Assembly: GCA_014730295.1 (NCBI GenBank)
Contig: WJIN01000428.1
Coordinates: 1 to 61,706 of the forward strand
Origin: Promethearchaeota archaeon
Lineage (GTDB): Archaea > Asgardarchaeota > Lokiarchaeia > Sigynarchaeales > SOKP01
Reading direction: 5' to 3'
Length of the DNA: 61,706 nt
Made by a program: the position numbers and the translations under genes
The notes under the pieces: model-generated
What the model was told of the DNA's origin: nothing
Database searches by the model: none
What the model saw: only the letters and a program-made list of their open reading frames with translations
Shown here: piece by piece, positions 53,736-61,534 of the stretch
How positions within the stretch are numbered: position 1 is the stretch's first letter
How the letters are laid out: the number at the start of each line of letters is the position of its first letter

Positions 53736-53751
53736 AAAAAAGATAAAAAAG
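53736..53751 (-). terminator. Oligo-T terminator of dehydratase gene
   Basis: Runs of seven and six A on the plus strand read as T-runs on the coding strand, within 30 nt of the stop at 53763. Confidence 0.5.
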
Positions 53752-53762
53752 AAGGTTTTTAG

Positions 53763-55292
53763 TTAAGAATTTCTTTTAGATTGCATTGCTTGTCGAAATT
53801 TTTTCAGCTGTTCTCGAGGGGTTACAGTAGGTCGTTCATATCTACTGAGATTTTCTTGGATGCCAAAAAGATATTTAGAGATATTTTTTAATTCCTCTAA
53901 ATTATATCGGCTCATCATTGTTATTGTCTCCATTTGAGGCGAACCACCCCCATGCAGCCCCGCTACTTGTACGACACCAGCCATATCAGAAACGATTAGG
54001 TCTTCGATACCCTTAATGCATTTATAAGCATCTTCCAAGGTGAAATTTGGATTTCTTTTTAAATATTTCATCGCTAAGGTTCCAATCCCCTTATTAGTAA
54101 AAGAACCTTCATAGGGTAAGGTTGCGATTATACCTCCAGAAAGATCCGAGATTATTTTAAATTCTTCATAGATCATCTCTCCAGCAAGTCTCCTTCCCGC
54201 ATTTGTTAAGATCTCATCTGGTACTTGAGTACCTGAAGGTGCTTTTTCTGAATGATATGCACTTGATTCTCCGGAAGCAAAGACTAATTCGGCGGTTCCG
54301 ATTATATGCGATAATTTATCTCTGACATGGGATTCTTTTTCTATTCCATTATATTCCGCTACTAACGCACCGGCGCTGGCCAAGATTTCTGAAACTGCGG
54401 GTTTACATCCCGTATAAGAATGTCTATGAAAATGGGCAAACATCAGAGCTAAAAAGCCAGCATAGGCAGTTTGACGCGGATCAATATGACCGTTTAGAAA
54501 TATTCGTTCATTTGGTACAAACACATCATCAAAAATGATCATCGTTTCAACATCCCCAAATCTTGAAATAGGTGCGTCATATTTCTCCCGTTTTGCAAAC
54601 CATGCTGGTCTCCCAATCAATTTAACCCCTTCCCAATCCGCGGGTAAGGCAAAAGCTACGGCATAATCTTTATCTTCTGGCCCCATGTATCTACAAGGAA
54701 CTACAATAATCTCATCTGCATATGGGGTATTTGTTATGTTTACTTTAGCTCCCCTCACGACAATCCCATCTTCGTTAGTTTCCACTACTCTCAAATACTG
54801 ATCGGGATCTTGTTGTTCATGGGGTCGCTTCAGCCTATCTCCTTTCGGATCGGTCTGAGCGCAACTCGCAACAAGATCATTTTGTTGAAAAAATTTCATA
54901 TATTCTTTAAAGCGTTTATAATGATCAGTTCCCAGTGCTTCATCCAATTCATAGGTAATCACGGACAAGGCATTTAGCGCGTCAATCCCCATACATCTCT
55001 GAATACACCCTCCCACCCGATGACAAAGTTGTCTTGTCATATTCTGTTTCTTGAGGAGATCCTCTACATTTTGATGAATATGACAAAAACGGTTAATTTT
55101 ATTTCCAGTTAGGTGAGAAGTAGCAGTACAGATATCCTCATATTCTGGGTCCCAAGCTTTATCAAAGGTTTCTTTTATTATATTCATTCCCCCAGTAATT
55201 CTGGGATCATCACGCCCAACTTGTTCGTCTCCGATAAAAATATTCGGTTTCATTTCATAAAGCGCTTTTTGATATTCTTCAGAAGTTCTCAT
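53763..55292 (-). CDS. abfD: 4-hydroxybutyryl-CoA dehydratase family enzyme (AbfD-like)
   Basis: The 509-residue protein belongs to the flavin/[4Fe-4S] family of 4-hydroxybutyryl-CoA dehydratase. Possible cluster ligands are C96 and C100 (GCIQRC), H289 (FAHFHRH) and C296 (TGCKPA), with the same spacings as in the clostridial enzyme (Cys-x3-Cys; His-x6-Cys). The FAD region (GGGSPQMETITMMSRYN in part, and APSGTQVPDEI) is present. The family dehydrates 4-hydroxybutyryl-CoA to crotonyl-CoA; related vinylacetyl-CoA isomerases cannot be excluded. It lies between the two synthetase-like genes and has its own operator and terminator. Confidence 0.88.
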   Translation of the reverse strand: MRTSEEYQKALYEMKPNIFIGDEQVGRDDPRITGGMNIIKETFDKAWDPEYEDICTATSHLTGNKINRFCHIHQNVEDLLKKQNMTRQLCHRVGGCIQRCMGIDALNALSVITYELDEALGTDHYKRFKEYMKFFQQNDLVASCAQTDPKGDRLKRPHEQQDPDQYLRVVETNEDGIVVRGAKVNITNTPYADEIIVVPCRYMGPEDKDYAVAFALPADWEGVKLIGRPAWFAKREKYDAPISRFGDVETMIIFDDVFVPNERIFLNGHIDPRQTAYAGFLALMFAHFHRHSYTGCKPAVSEILASAGALVAEYNGIEKESHVRDKLSHIIGTAELVFASGESSAYHSEKAPSGTQVPDEILTNAGRRLAGEMIYEEFKIISDLSGGIIATLPYEGSFTNKGIGTLAMKYLKRNPNFTLEDAYKCIKGIEDLIVSDMAGVVQVAGLHGGGSPQMETITMMSRYNLEELKNISKYLFGIQENLSRYERPTVTPREQLKKFRQAMQSKRNS

Positions 55293-55300
55293 GATCCTAT

Positions 55301-55314
55301 TTTACTTAAGTAAT
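55301..55314. promoter_or_regulatory. Palindromic operator of dehydratase gene
   Basis: TTTACTTAAGTAAT contains the perfect 12-bp palindrome TTACTTAAGTAA. It lies 9-22 nt upstream of the start codon and downstream of a TATA-like ATTAATATAG (55331-55340), covering the expected transcription start. Confidence 0.7.
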
Positions 55315-55482
55315 TTGTTAGATTTACTTCATTAATATAGATGATCTTAATCTGTATTATAAACTATAAAAAATTATTGGATATCAGAATTAGCTTCGTA
55401 CTTCAAAAGATTTAATATTAAAAAGAGGTGAAAATGAAATTCTATTTATCATTTGACAACTGGATTGTTGAATATAGAAATA

Positions 55483-57297
55483 TTATTCTCTTATCATATG
55501 TCTTAACTCCGCATCGAATGTGTTCGGATATGACTCTCTTTCTTCCCATTGGCGTTTTAAAATGAATTTCTGAATAAGATAATTTGCGTTTTTCGGTAAT
55601 TTTTCGACAAATTCGATAAATCTGGGAACCATAAAGTAAGCGAGGTTTTCTTTTAGGTAAGAATAAAATTCTGAATAGCTAATATCACCATCCTTTTTAA
55701 TTTCGCACCAAATCTTTAGGAAAGTTTCAGTTCCCCCATTAAAATGAACTTCAACGACTGCACTATCCTTTACAGAGGGGTGAGAATTTGCTACCAGTTC
55801 TATATTCGAAGCGAAAAAGATTTCTCCCCCTCTTTTAATCATATCGGACTTTCTTCCAAGGTAATAAAGAAATCCATCACTATCTCTATATCCGTAATCA
55901 CCAGTATATACCCATCTATTCTCAGTAATTTTTGTGTTGGATTCTTCAATTAAATTATGATATTCCAATTTTATCGGGAGTTTCGCTCTGGATACAATTT
56001 CTCCAATATTATCACGACCAGGTGGAAGCTCATTGCCCCGGGAATCACAGATTTTTAGTTCATAACCGCGTGCGGGTAATCCCTGTGATCCAGTTTTTCC
56101 CCCCTTAGAACCCTTGGCGTTTATAGTTAACCCGATATTTTCCACGAGGGACCACGATTCGATGATAAAGATACCAAAACGCCTTTCAAAAGCTTCCCAG
56201 ATCTCTGAAAAAGCTCCGAATCCAAACGCATACTTTAGAGAGTGTTTTCGATCACTCATCTGAGGGTTTCTGCTCATTAATTCTAATAAAACTGCTTTAA
56301 AATAGCAAAATCCATCAGGTTCATATCGATTCACATCGTCCCAAAATGTTTTGACGTCAAATTTTTCAGCAATTATTACCGAATTATTATAATAAATTGC
56401 GGGAATAATTACTAAATAGTGAAAAAACGCTTGAAATAAAGATAATGGGTAATATAATTTATGTTCTTTATTATCAAATCCAACTTTTTTTAGTTTGGTG
56501 CCAACGCTAATACCAGATAAAGTATGATGGTTTCTGTATATAACCCCTTTTGGTTTTCCTATAGTCCCTATTGTATATATTATTTCGAGTTCTTGAGAGG
56601 GATTAATTTTAATATTCGGATTTTCTTTTTTATCGGATAATATTTCCCGATAATCCACTAATTTCTTATTGAAATCAAATCCAATTGGAGCATTTCTTAT
56701 AAAAACTCTTTTAATTTTGGAAAGTTCCTCTGGATCGTCTTCAATTATATTAAAATAACTGTAATCAATAATAAGGATCTCTGAGTCGCTATTATTGAGA
56801 ACAAAAAGCAATTGTTCTTTATTCAATTCATAATTAATTGGAACAGAAATTGCCCCGATTTTAGACACAGCAAACCAGGAAATTATTGCTTCTGGGCAGT
56901 TTGGAAAGAAAAGAGCTATTTTTGGTCGATTTAAGTCCAGATTCTTACATATCTTTAGGAGACCGTGGGCAATCTGGTTAGATATTTGATTGATTTGCTG
57001 ATAAGAAAAAACATCATTTTGGAAATAAAGAAGAGGTTTATCTTTGTTTTGGTTTGCTTTTGATTCGATTAGTGAAGGGAGGGTTGCATCAGTTAATCCA
57101 TATTTTTTAACTAAATCACTAACGCTAAAACTCTTTTTTACTAATAATTGATTATCTTTTAGCTCAATTATTACCTTCTCTCGATCATTAAAGGGAAAAT
57201 TTGGGTCTTTGGATATTTTACTGGGAATATATAACCAGGTAGTTTCATAGTCATTACCAGACGTTCTTATGGTTATTCTTCCCTTCTCAGACTTCAT
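55483..57297 (-). CDS. AbrB-like hairpin fused to acyl-CoA-synthetase-like protein (paralogue 2)
   Basis: The 604-residue protein is equal in length and closely similar to the product of 50760-52574. It has an AbrB-like start (TTWLYIPSKISKDPNFPFND, then NQLLVKK) and an AMP-ligase-like body with GRKSDMIKRG. Two ligase elements are altered: the P-loop reads YTIGTIGKPKG (Ile at usually Ser and Thr positions) and the catalytic-lysine site reads LPKNANYLIQKF without Lys at the GK position. It therefore looks even less able to adenylate than paralogue 1. A 14-bp perfect operator lies upstream. It is divergent to the ABC transporter genes. Confidence 0.8.
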   Translation of the reverse strand: MKSEKGRITIRTSGNDYETTWLYIPSKISKDPNFPFNDREKVIIELKDNQLLVKKSFSVSDLVKKYGLTDATLPSLIESKANQNKDKPLLYFQNDVFSYQQINQISNQIAHGLLKICKNLDLNRPKIALFFPNCPEAIISWFAVSKIGAISVPINYELNKEQLLFVLNNSDSEILIIDYSYFNIIEDDPEELSKIKRVFIRNAPIGFDFNKKLVDYREILSDKKENPNIKINPSQELEIIYTIGTIGKPKGVIYRNHHTLSGISVGTKLKKVGFDNKEHKLYYPLSLFQAFFHYLVIIPAIYYNNSVIIAEKFDVKTFWDDVNRYEPDGFCYFKAVLLELMSRNPQMSDRKHSLKYAFGFGAFSEIWEAFERRFGIFIIESWSLVENIGLTINAKGSKGGKTGSQGLPARGYELKICDSRGNELPPGRDNIGEIVSRAKLPIKLEYHNLIEESNTKITENRWVYTGDYGYRDSDGFLYYLGRKSDMIKRGGEIFFASNIELVANSHPSVKDSAVVEVHFNGGTETFLKIWCEIKKDGDISYSEFYSYLKENLAYFMVPRFIEFVEKLPKNANYLIQKFILKRQWEERESYPNTFDAELRHMIRE

Positions 57298-57312
57298 CGA
57301 TATTTTAAAATC

Positions 57313-57326
57313 TTTACTTAAGTAAA
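57313..57326. promoter_or_regulatory. Palindromic operator of synthetase-like gene 2
   Basis: TTTACTTAAGTAAA is a perfect 14-bp palindrome 16-29 nt upstream of the start codon. It lies downstream of a TATA-like element (57338-57350) and overlaps the expected transcription start, a repressor-type position. Confidence 0.72.
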
Positions 57327-57534
57327 TCTATTTTGAATTAATATTAAATTTTTTGGTAAAAAACCCTCAGATTTAGAAATTTTTTAATAGATTTATTCGA
57401 TATAAATCCAATGTGGGATAGAGTTCGCTTGATATATGGTTAAAAATCTCTTAATTTTTGTAAGACTGTAGAATATTGATTTTTTTTTCGAAAAATCAAA
57501 ATCTATTGAATAAAAATAATAAATCAAAAAGTTT

Positions 57535-57548
57535 TTTACTTAAGTAAT
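57535..57548. promoter_or_regulatory. Central operator copy in divergent region
   Basis: TTTACTTAAGTAAT contains the same perfect 12-bp core as the operator of the dehydratase gene. It lies about midway between the two divergent genes, so it may act on both, for example by looping. Confidence 0.6.
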
Positions 57549-57704
57549 ATCATGTTTCTACTTAATCGTAGATTTAACATGAATAATTATTTGCATCTAT
57601 GATATATTTAAAGAATAGGAAATATGAAATCTTCCCTAATTGTCAAGTAGAAAAAGAAAATTATCGTAATTTGGGGCATTAGACCTTACTTCACTAAATA
57701 TTTT

Positions 57705-57718
57705 TTTACTTCTGTAAA
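57705..57718. promoter_or_regulatory. Operator upstream of livK-like gene TATA box
   Basis: TTTACTTCTGTAAA, one mismatch from a perfect palindrome, lies 9 bp upstream of the TATA-like ATTTATAAAG (57727-57736), an activator-type position. Confidence 0.55.
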
Positions 57719-57805
57719 AACATAACATTTATAAAGAATTGAATTCAAAATTAATAATATTAGAAAATTTACTTAAAAATTTTATAGAAGAAAGTAGTGA
57801 AAAAT

Positions 57806-59320
57806 ATGGAAAGAAGAACAAAACAAATAGTCGCCATTGTCGCCATTGCTGCAATTGCCGTTGGAACTGGAGTTGGCATAGGCATATACTTTCTATTCAG
57901 CCCTCCTTATTGGGAAACCCCAGGAGCACCTACAGGAATCAGTGAAGATCGATGGATTAAAGTGGGTTTAGTGGGAGATCTTGATGACCCATCGGGAGTT
58001 GGCAATTACCAAGGTGCTTATCTCGCAGTAGAAGAAATTAATAAAGATGGGGGAATAGTAGTAAATGGTACGAGATACTATTTCGCAATAGCTAGTGAAA
58101 ATACAGGAGAAGCTCGTCCAAGTTATGATATAACAATAGGTCAGAGAGCGGTTGAGACCTTATTGTCAAATGGTGCGGAATACTTCGTGGGAGGATTTAG
58201 AACAGAGGTTGTTGAAGCATATAGAGAAAATATTATGAATGCGAAAAAAATATTTTTGAGCTCTGGATGTGCAGGTGATGGTTTAACTGAGGATGTAGAA
58301 AGTACACCTGCTAAATACAAATATTATTTCAGAGTGATGCCTATCAATGAAACGTCTTTAGCAACCCAGACACTATTTTTTGTACAAGGATTACAATACC
58401 ATCTAAATGCTTCCTATTACGGAGCAACTTCTGGTGCGCGGCAGATTGATAAAGCTGTAATATTAAGAGAAAATCTTGATTGGACAGAGGCTTTTGGTGA
58501 TGGCTCTGATTTTCAGAATGCCCTTAGCTCTTTTTTCACAGGTGGTATTAGTGAAGTGCTGGTTAATCCAGATGAAGGCACCGATGCTTTCATAGGTATT
58601 TGGGATTCTATTAATAATACAGGAGCAGAAGTTGTAATCCCTGTGATATCGGCAGGACTTGGATCCTCCATGAGTACAACATATGCTGAATATGTAAATC
58701 CATCATATATACTCTGTGGAATTAATGTTGCAGCTCAAGAATTAAGTTATTGGGAGGATACAAATGGTGCTTGTGAATATGAAACAACATTAACCCCTCT
58801 TACAGATACGAATAAAACACCCGTTACAAAAGAATATTATAATAGATATTATGCAAAATATAGTGAAGCGCCGCTTTACACAGCAACAGGAGCATATGAT
58901 TCAATATATTTACTCGCTGATGCTATTAACAATACTGGATTCAATGTAGATAACTTAATTAGTTATTTTGAAACAACAGAATGGGTAAACATGAGTGGCT
59001 CGACAAATAAATTCAAATTTACCCACAATCATGATGTCTTAACATGCGGAAGTATATATGAAGGTACTAATTTGGTTCCACTTACTTCTGAAGAGCGGCT
59101 ATATTCTCAAACGCTAATAGCGCAATGGGAAGATCAAGAACAAAAAGCTGTCGATTGTAATTATCACATTTCAAATGGTAATACATATCTTGGCCTTACT
59201 GGTAAGTCAAACGTCATGGGTGTTGTAAATCCCTTTACATTCTACCCAGAAGGTATGGCGATTAGAAACTTTACCGTTAATCCTGAGGTTCAATCGATTT
59301 GGCTTAGTGTTCCGGGATAA
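57806..59320 (+). CDS. livK: ABC-type branched-chain amino acid/amide substrate-binding protein
   Basis: The N-terminus has a basic stretch and a hydrophobic segment (IVAIVAIAAIAVGTGVGIGI) that would anchor or export the protein. The mature part is a periplasmic-binding-protein type I fold: IKVGLVGDLDDPSGVGNYQGAYLA, an AVETLLSNGAEYFVGG lobe, ILREN and a late ATGAYDSIYLLADAIN. Such proteins deliver branched-chain amino acids, amides, urea or similar ligands to LivHM permeases, which follow here. I chose ATG 57806; GTG 57797 adds three residues. The gene has its own terminator before livH. Confidence 0.85.
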   Translation: MERRTKQIVAIVAIAAIAVGTGVGIGIYFLFSPPYWETPGAPTGISEDRWIKVGLVGDLDDPSGVGNYQGAYLAVEEINKDGGIVVNGTRYYFAIASENTGEARPSYDITIGQRAVETLLSNGAEYFVGGFRTEVVEAYRENIMNAKKIFLSSGCAGDGLTEDVESTPAKYKYYFRVMPINETSLATQTLFFVQGLQYHLNASYYGATSGARQIDKAVILRENLDWTEAFGDGSDFQNALSSFFTGGISEVLVNPDEGTDAFIGIWDSINNTGAEVVIPVISAGLGSSMSTTYAEYVNPSYILCGINVAAQELSYWEDTNGACEYETTLTPLTDTNKTPVTKEYYNRYYAKYSEAPLYTATGAYDSIYLLADAINNTGFNVDNLISYFETTEWVNMSGSTNKFKFTHNHDVLTCGSIYEGTNLVPLTSEERLYSQTLIAQWEDQEQKAVDCNYHISNGNTYLGLTGKSNVMGVVNPFTFYPEGMAIRNFTVNPEVQSIWLSVPG

Positions 59321-59352
59321 AAATAAAACCTAACTAAATATCTGAATTCTAA

Positions 59353-59362
59353 TTTTTTTTTT
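59353..59362 (+). terminator. Oligo-T terminator after livK-like gene
   Basis: Ten consecutive T lie 32 nt after the stop of the binding-protein gene and before the livH promoter, so the binding protein can be made in excess over the permeases. Confidence 0.55.
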
Positions 59363-59513
59363 ATTATTTAGCATTAATCTCATATTCCATACTTTCACTT
59401 TAAGATTCAACCTCAATCTCTTAATGATGAATAGAAAACCCAATAAATCTGCAAAAATTTTCCGGATAAAAAGTAAAAAACCTTTAAAAAGGATCAACTA
59501 TTAGAATCTATAA

Positions 59514-59547
59514 AATTAATTAAGTAATTTTAGAATTAATTAAGTAA
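59514..59547. promoter_or_regulatory. Tandem operator half-sites upstream of livH-like gene
   Basis: AATTAATTAAGTAA occurs twice (59514-59527 and 59534-59547), exactly 20 bp apart, about two helical turns. Each copy keeps the AAGTAA half of the cluster palindrome with a degenerate left half. They lie just upstream of a TATA-like TTTATATATAAAA (59555-59567) and 43-76 nt upstream of the start at 59590. Confidence 0.6.
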
Positions 59548-59554
59548 AGGATGG

Positions 59555-59567
59555 TTTATATATAAAA
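59555..59567 (+). promoter_or_regulatory. TATA-like box of livH-like gene
   Basis: TTTATATATAAAA lies about 23-35 nt upstream of the ATG at 59590, which would give a nearly leaderless transcript; the tandem operator lies immediately upstream. Confidence 0.5.
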
Positions 59568-59589
59568 ATGAAACAAGAGGATAAGGACT

Positions 59590-60456
59590 ATGATTGAAAT
59601 TCTCACTTCAATTATGATTTACGGCATTATTTTCGGGAGTACTTATGTCTTAATTTCTTTAGGATATACTTTGGTTTATGGGGTAGGAAAGATTTTGAAT
59701 ATTGCACATGGTGCCTTCTATTTAATTACAGCATACATTTTTTATTTGATACGAGATGAATTATTTTTTCCATTTCCTTTAGCAATTATATTTTCTTTAA
59801 TTATAACTATGATTATAGGGGCACTTACACATATTTTATTAATCAAACCGATGCATGAAAATGAAATAGCTATTTTAATAGTAACATTCGCATTAGCATT
59901 TTTCATTGAACAGTTTATTACATTTAGATGGGGATTTTCTATGCTTTATTTTCCTCCAATAATTCCGGGTTCGACACAAGTTTTAGGCGTAAGTGTGTAT
60001 TATAGGAGGATTTTTCTCGTTATTGCTACCATCATAATAGTAGTTTCGTTTATGATATTCATCAAAAAATCGAGAATAGGAAAATCAATACGTGCCGTTT
60101 CCCAAGATAAAGAAGCAGCTATGCTTTCTGGAATAAATTCCGAAAGAATAATAACTTATACTTTAATAATATCTGGTTTTTTGGTAGGAATTGCTGCTAT
60201 TCTCCAAGTTCCTGGGACATCTACCGCCCCCCATAGAGGATGGGGTATTTTAACTAGCGCTTTTGCTGTGGTCATTTTAGGAGGATTAGGCAGTATAAAA
60301 GGAACTGTTATTGCGGCATATATAATAGGCATATCGGAGAGTCTAGTTGGAGAGCTTTGGGAATATACCTATGCAGCTTTAGTTCCTCTAATAATTGTAT
60401 TAATTGTCCTTATTATAAGACCACGAGGACTATTTGGAAAAAAAGAGGTGAAATGA
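59590..60456 (+). CDS. livH: ABC transporter permease, LivH type
   Basis: The 288-residue protein has about eight membrane helices and the LivH features: YTLVYGVGKILNIAHGAFY near the start, an EAA-like SVRAVSQDKEAAMLSGINSERI variant (here SIRAVSQDKEAAMLSGIN), and a late GRGWGILTSAF-type region reading GWGILTSAFAVVILGGLGSIKG. It forms the channel with the LivM-type protein. It overlaps the next gene by four bases (ATGA), so the two are translationally coupled. Confidence 0.9.
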   Translation: MIEILTSIMIYGIIFGSTYVLISLGYTLVYGVGKILNIAHGAFYLITAYIFYLIRDELFFPFPLAIIFSLIITMIIGALTHILLIKPMHENEIAILIVTFALAFFIEQFITFRWGFSMLYFPPIIPGSTQVLGVSVYYRRIFLVIATIIIVVSFMIFIKKSRIGKSIRAVSQDKEAAMLSGINSERIITYTLIISGFLVGIAAILQVPGTSTAPHRGWGILTSAFAVVILGGLGSIKGTVIAAYIIGISESLVGELWEYTYAALVPLIIVLIVLIIRPRGLFGKKEVK

Positions 60457-61511
60457 ATCGAATGGAAAAGAAAATAAATTCAAAAATTTCTCAAAGTTTT
60501 ACTGATAAAATAAAATCTAGAATAATTGGATTGAAGTATTGGTTAGAAAGCTTTGTAGGAAAATTAACAATTATAAGTTTAGTTGGCTTAATAATAATTC
60601 CGTTTGTTTTAACTGATTCTTTGAATCTTAAATATCTTTTTATTTATCCCATGATATTTGCTATATTCGCTGCTAGTTGGGATCTCCTTGCGGGATTTGT
60701 GGGGAATGTTAGTTTTGGGCATTCTGCTTTTCTTGGAGTGGGGGGGTATCTCACAGCATTTTTCGTTGTAAACTTAAATATTCATTGGATGATCGCTTTA
60801 TTATTTGGAGGGCTTTTTTCGATTATTACGGGGTTATTAATCGCAATACCAGCATTGAGATTAAAGGGACCTTATTTTGCATTAGGTACCCTAATGTTTG
60901 GCTTTATTATGTTTAGATTGTTTTTTATGGGTGAAATTGGTTTAGAAGAAATAGGAGGTGTTCCTTTCATATCTGAAGAATTAAATCTTACTACAGTTTA
61001 CTTCATCATTTTAGTGATTATGGTTGCTTCACTTGTTTTTCTATTCGTATTAGTGAAATCTAATTTTGGAACAAGACTGAAGTCAATTCGGGATGACCAC
61101 AAAGGAGCAAAAGCTTCTGGTATAAATATTGCCAAATATCAGATAATTGCATTCGCGATAAGTGCATTTTTTGCTGGTATCTCTGGAGGGCTATTTGTAT
61201 TTTTCAATAGATACGCGGGATACTATGCTTTTAATGTCACCTATTCATTTTATCCTATTATTTTCACCGCAATAGGAGGAATTGCTACGATTTCTGGACC
61301 TGCTTTAGGAACATTTGTATTTTTATGGGCACAAGAAATCTTGATTAAACTAACGTCAGGACTCCCTTTTATCGAGGAGGCTGGTCTCCCTTTTGCTTTA
61401 GTCTGCTTATCTATAGTTTTAATACTTATGGTCCGTTTTGTTTCAAATGGGATGCTTAAACCCGTAGTAGACAATTTAAAAGAATTAAAAGATGTTTTAT
61501 TGGCAAAATGA
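60453..61511 (+). CDS. livM: ABC transporter permease, LivM type
   Basis: The permease has about ten membrane helices and LivM-style motifs: FAASWDLLAGFVGNVSFGHSA (in part), LRLKGPYFALGTL, LKSIRDDHKGAKASGIN (the EAA-like cytoplasmic loop) and GGIATISGPALG. The N-terminal about 40 residues are charged and precede the first helix. The frame is open farther upstream, but the ATG at 60453 overlaps the livH stop by four bases and follows GAGGTGA; ATG 60462 has better spacing to that ribosome binding site (10 nt) and is an alternative start. Confidence 0.88.
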   Translation: MNRMEKKINSKISQSFTDKIKSRIIGLKYWLESFVGKLTIISLVGLIIIPFVLTDSLNLKYLFIYPMIFAIFAASWDLLAGFVGNVSFGHSAFLGVGGYLTAFFVVNLNIHWMIALLFGGLFSIITGLLIAIPALRLKGPYFALGTLMFGFIMFRLFFMGEIGLEEIGGVPFISEELNLTTVYFIILVIMVASLVFLFVLVKSNFGTRLKSIRDDHKGAKASGINIAKYQIIAFAISAFFAGISGGLFVFFNRYAGYYAFNVTYSFYPIIFTAIGGIATISGPALGTFVFLWAQEILIKLTSGLPFIEEAGLPFALVCLSIVLILMVRFVSNGMLKPVVDNLKELKDVLLAK

Positions 61512-61534
61512 AAACTAGGAAGTGAAAAAAGAAT

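Larger units (their letters stand above)
57298..57805. other. Divergent regulatory region between synthetase-like gene 2 and livK-like gene
   Basis: This 508-nt AT-rich region has no credible protein gene. It contains three copies of the cluster palindrome (57313-57326, 57535-57548, 57705-57718), a TATA-like element for the leftward gene near 57338-57350 and one for the rightward gene (ATTTATAAAG, 57727-57736). A further half-site ATTTACTTAA lies near 57767-57776. Confidence 0.6.

Noticed and set aside
57739..57945. 68-codon plus-strand frame overlapping the start of the livK-like gene
   Set aside because: It is out of frame with the binding protein, and its His/Cys-rich end is the shifted reading of the Ala/Ile-rich signal segment.
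60357..60452. Upstream extension of the livM frame
   Set aside because: It overlaps the well-supported end of livH in another frame; the ATGA overlap and ribosome binding site support the start at 60453 or 60462.
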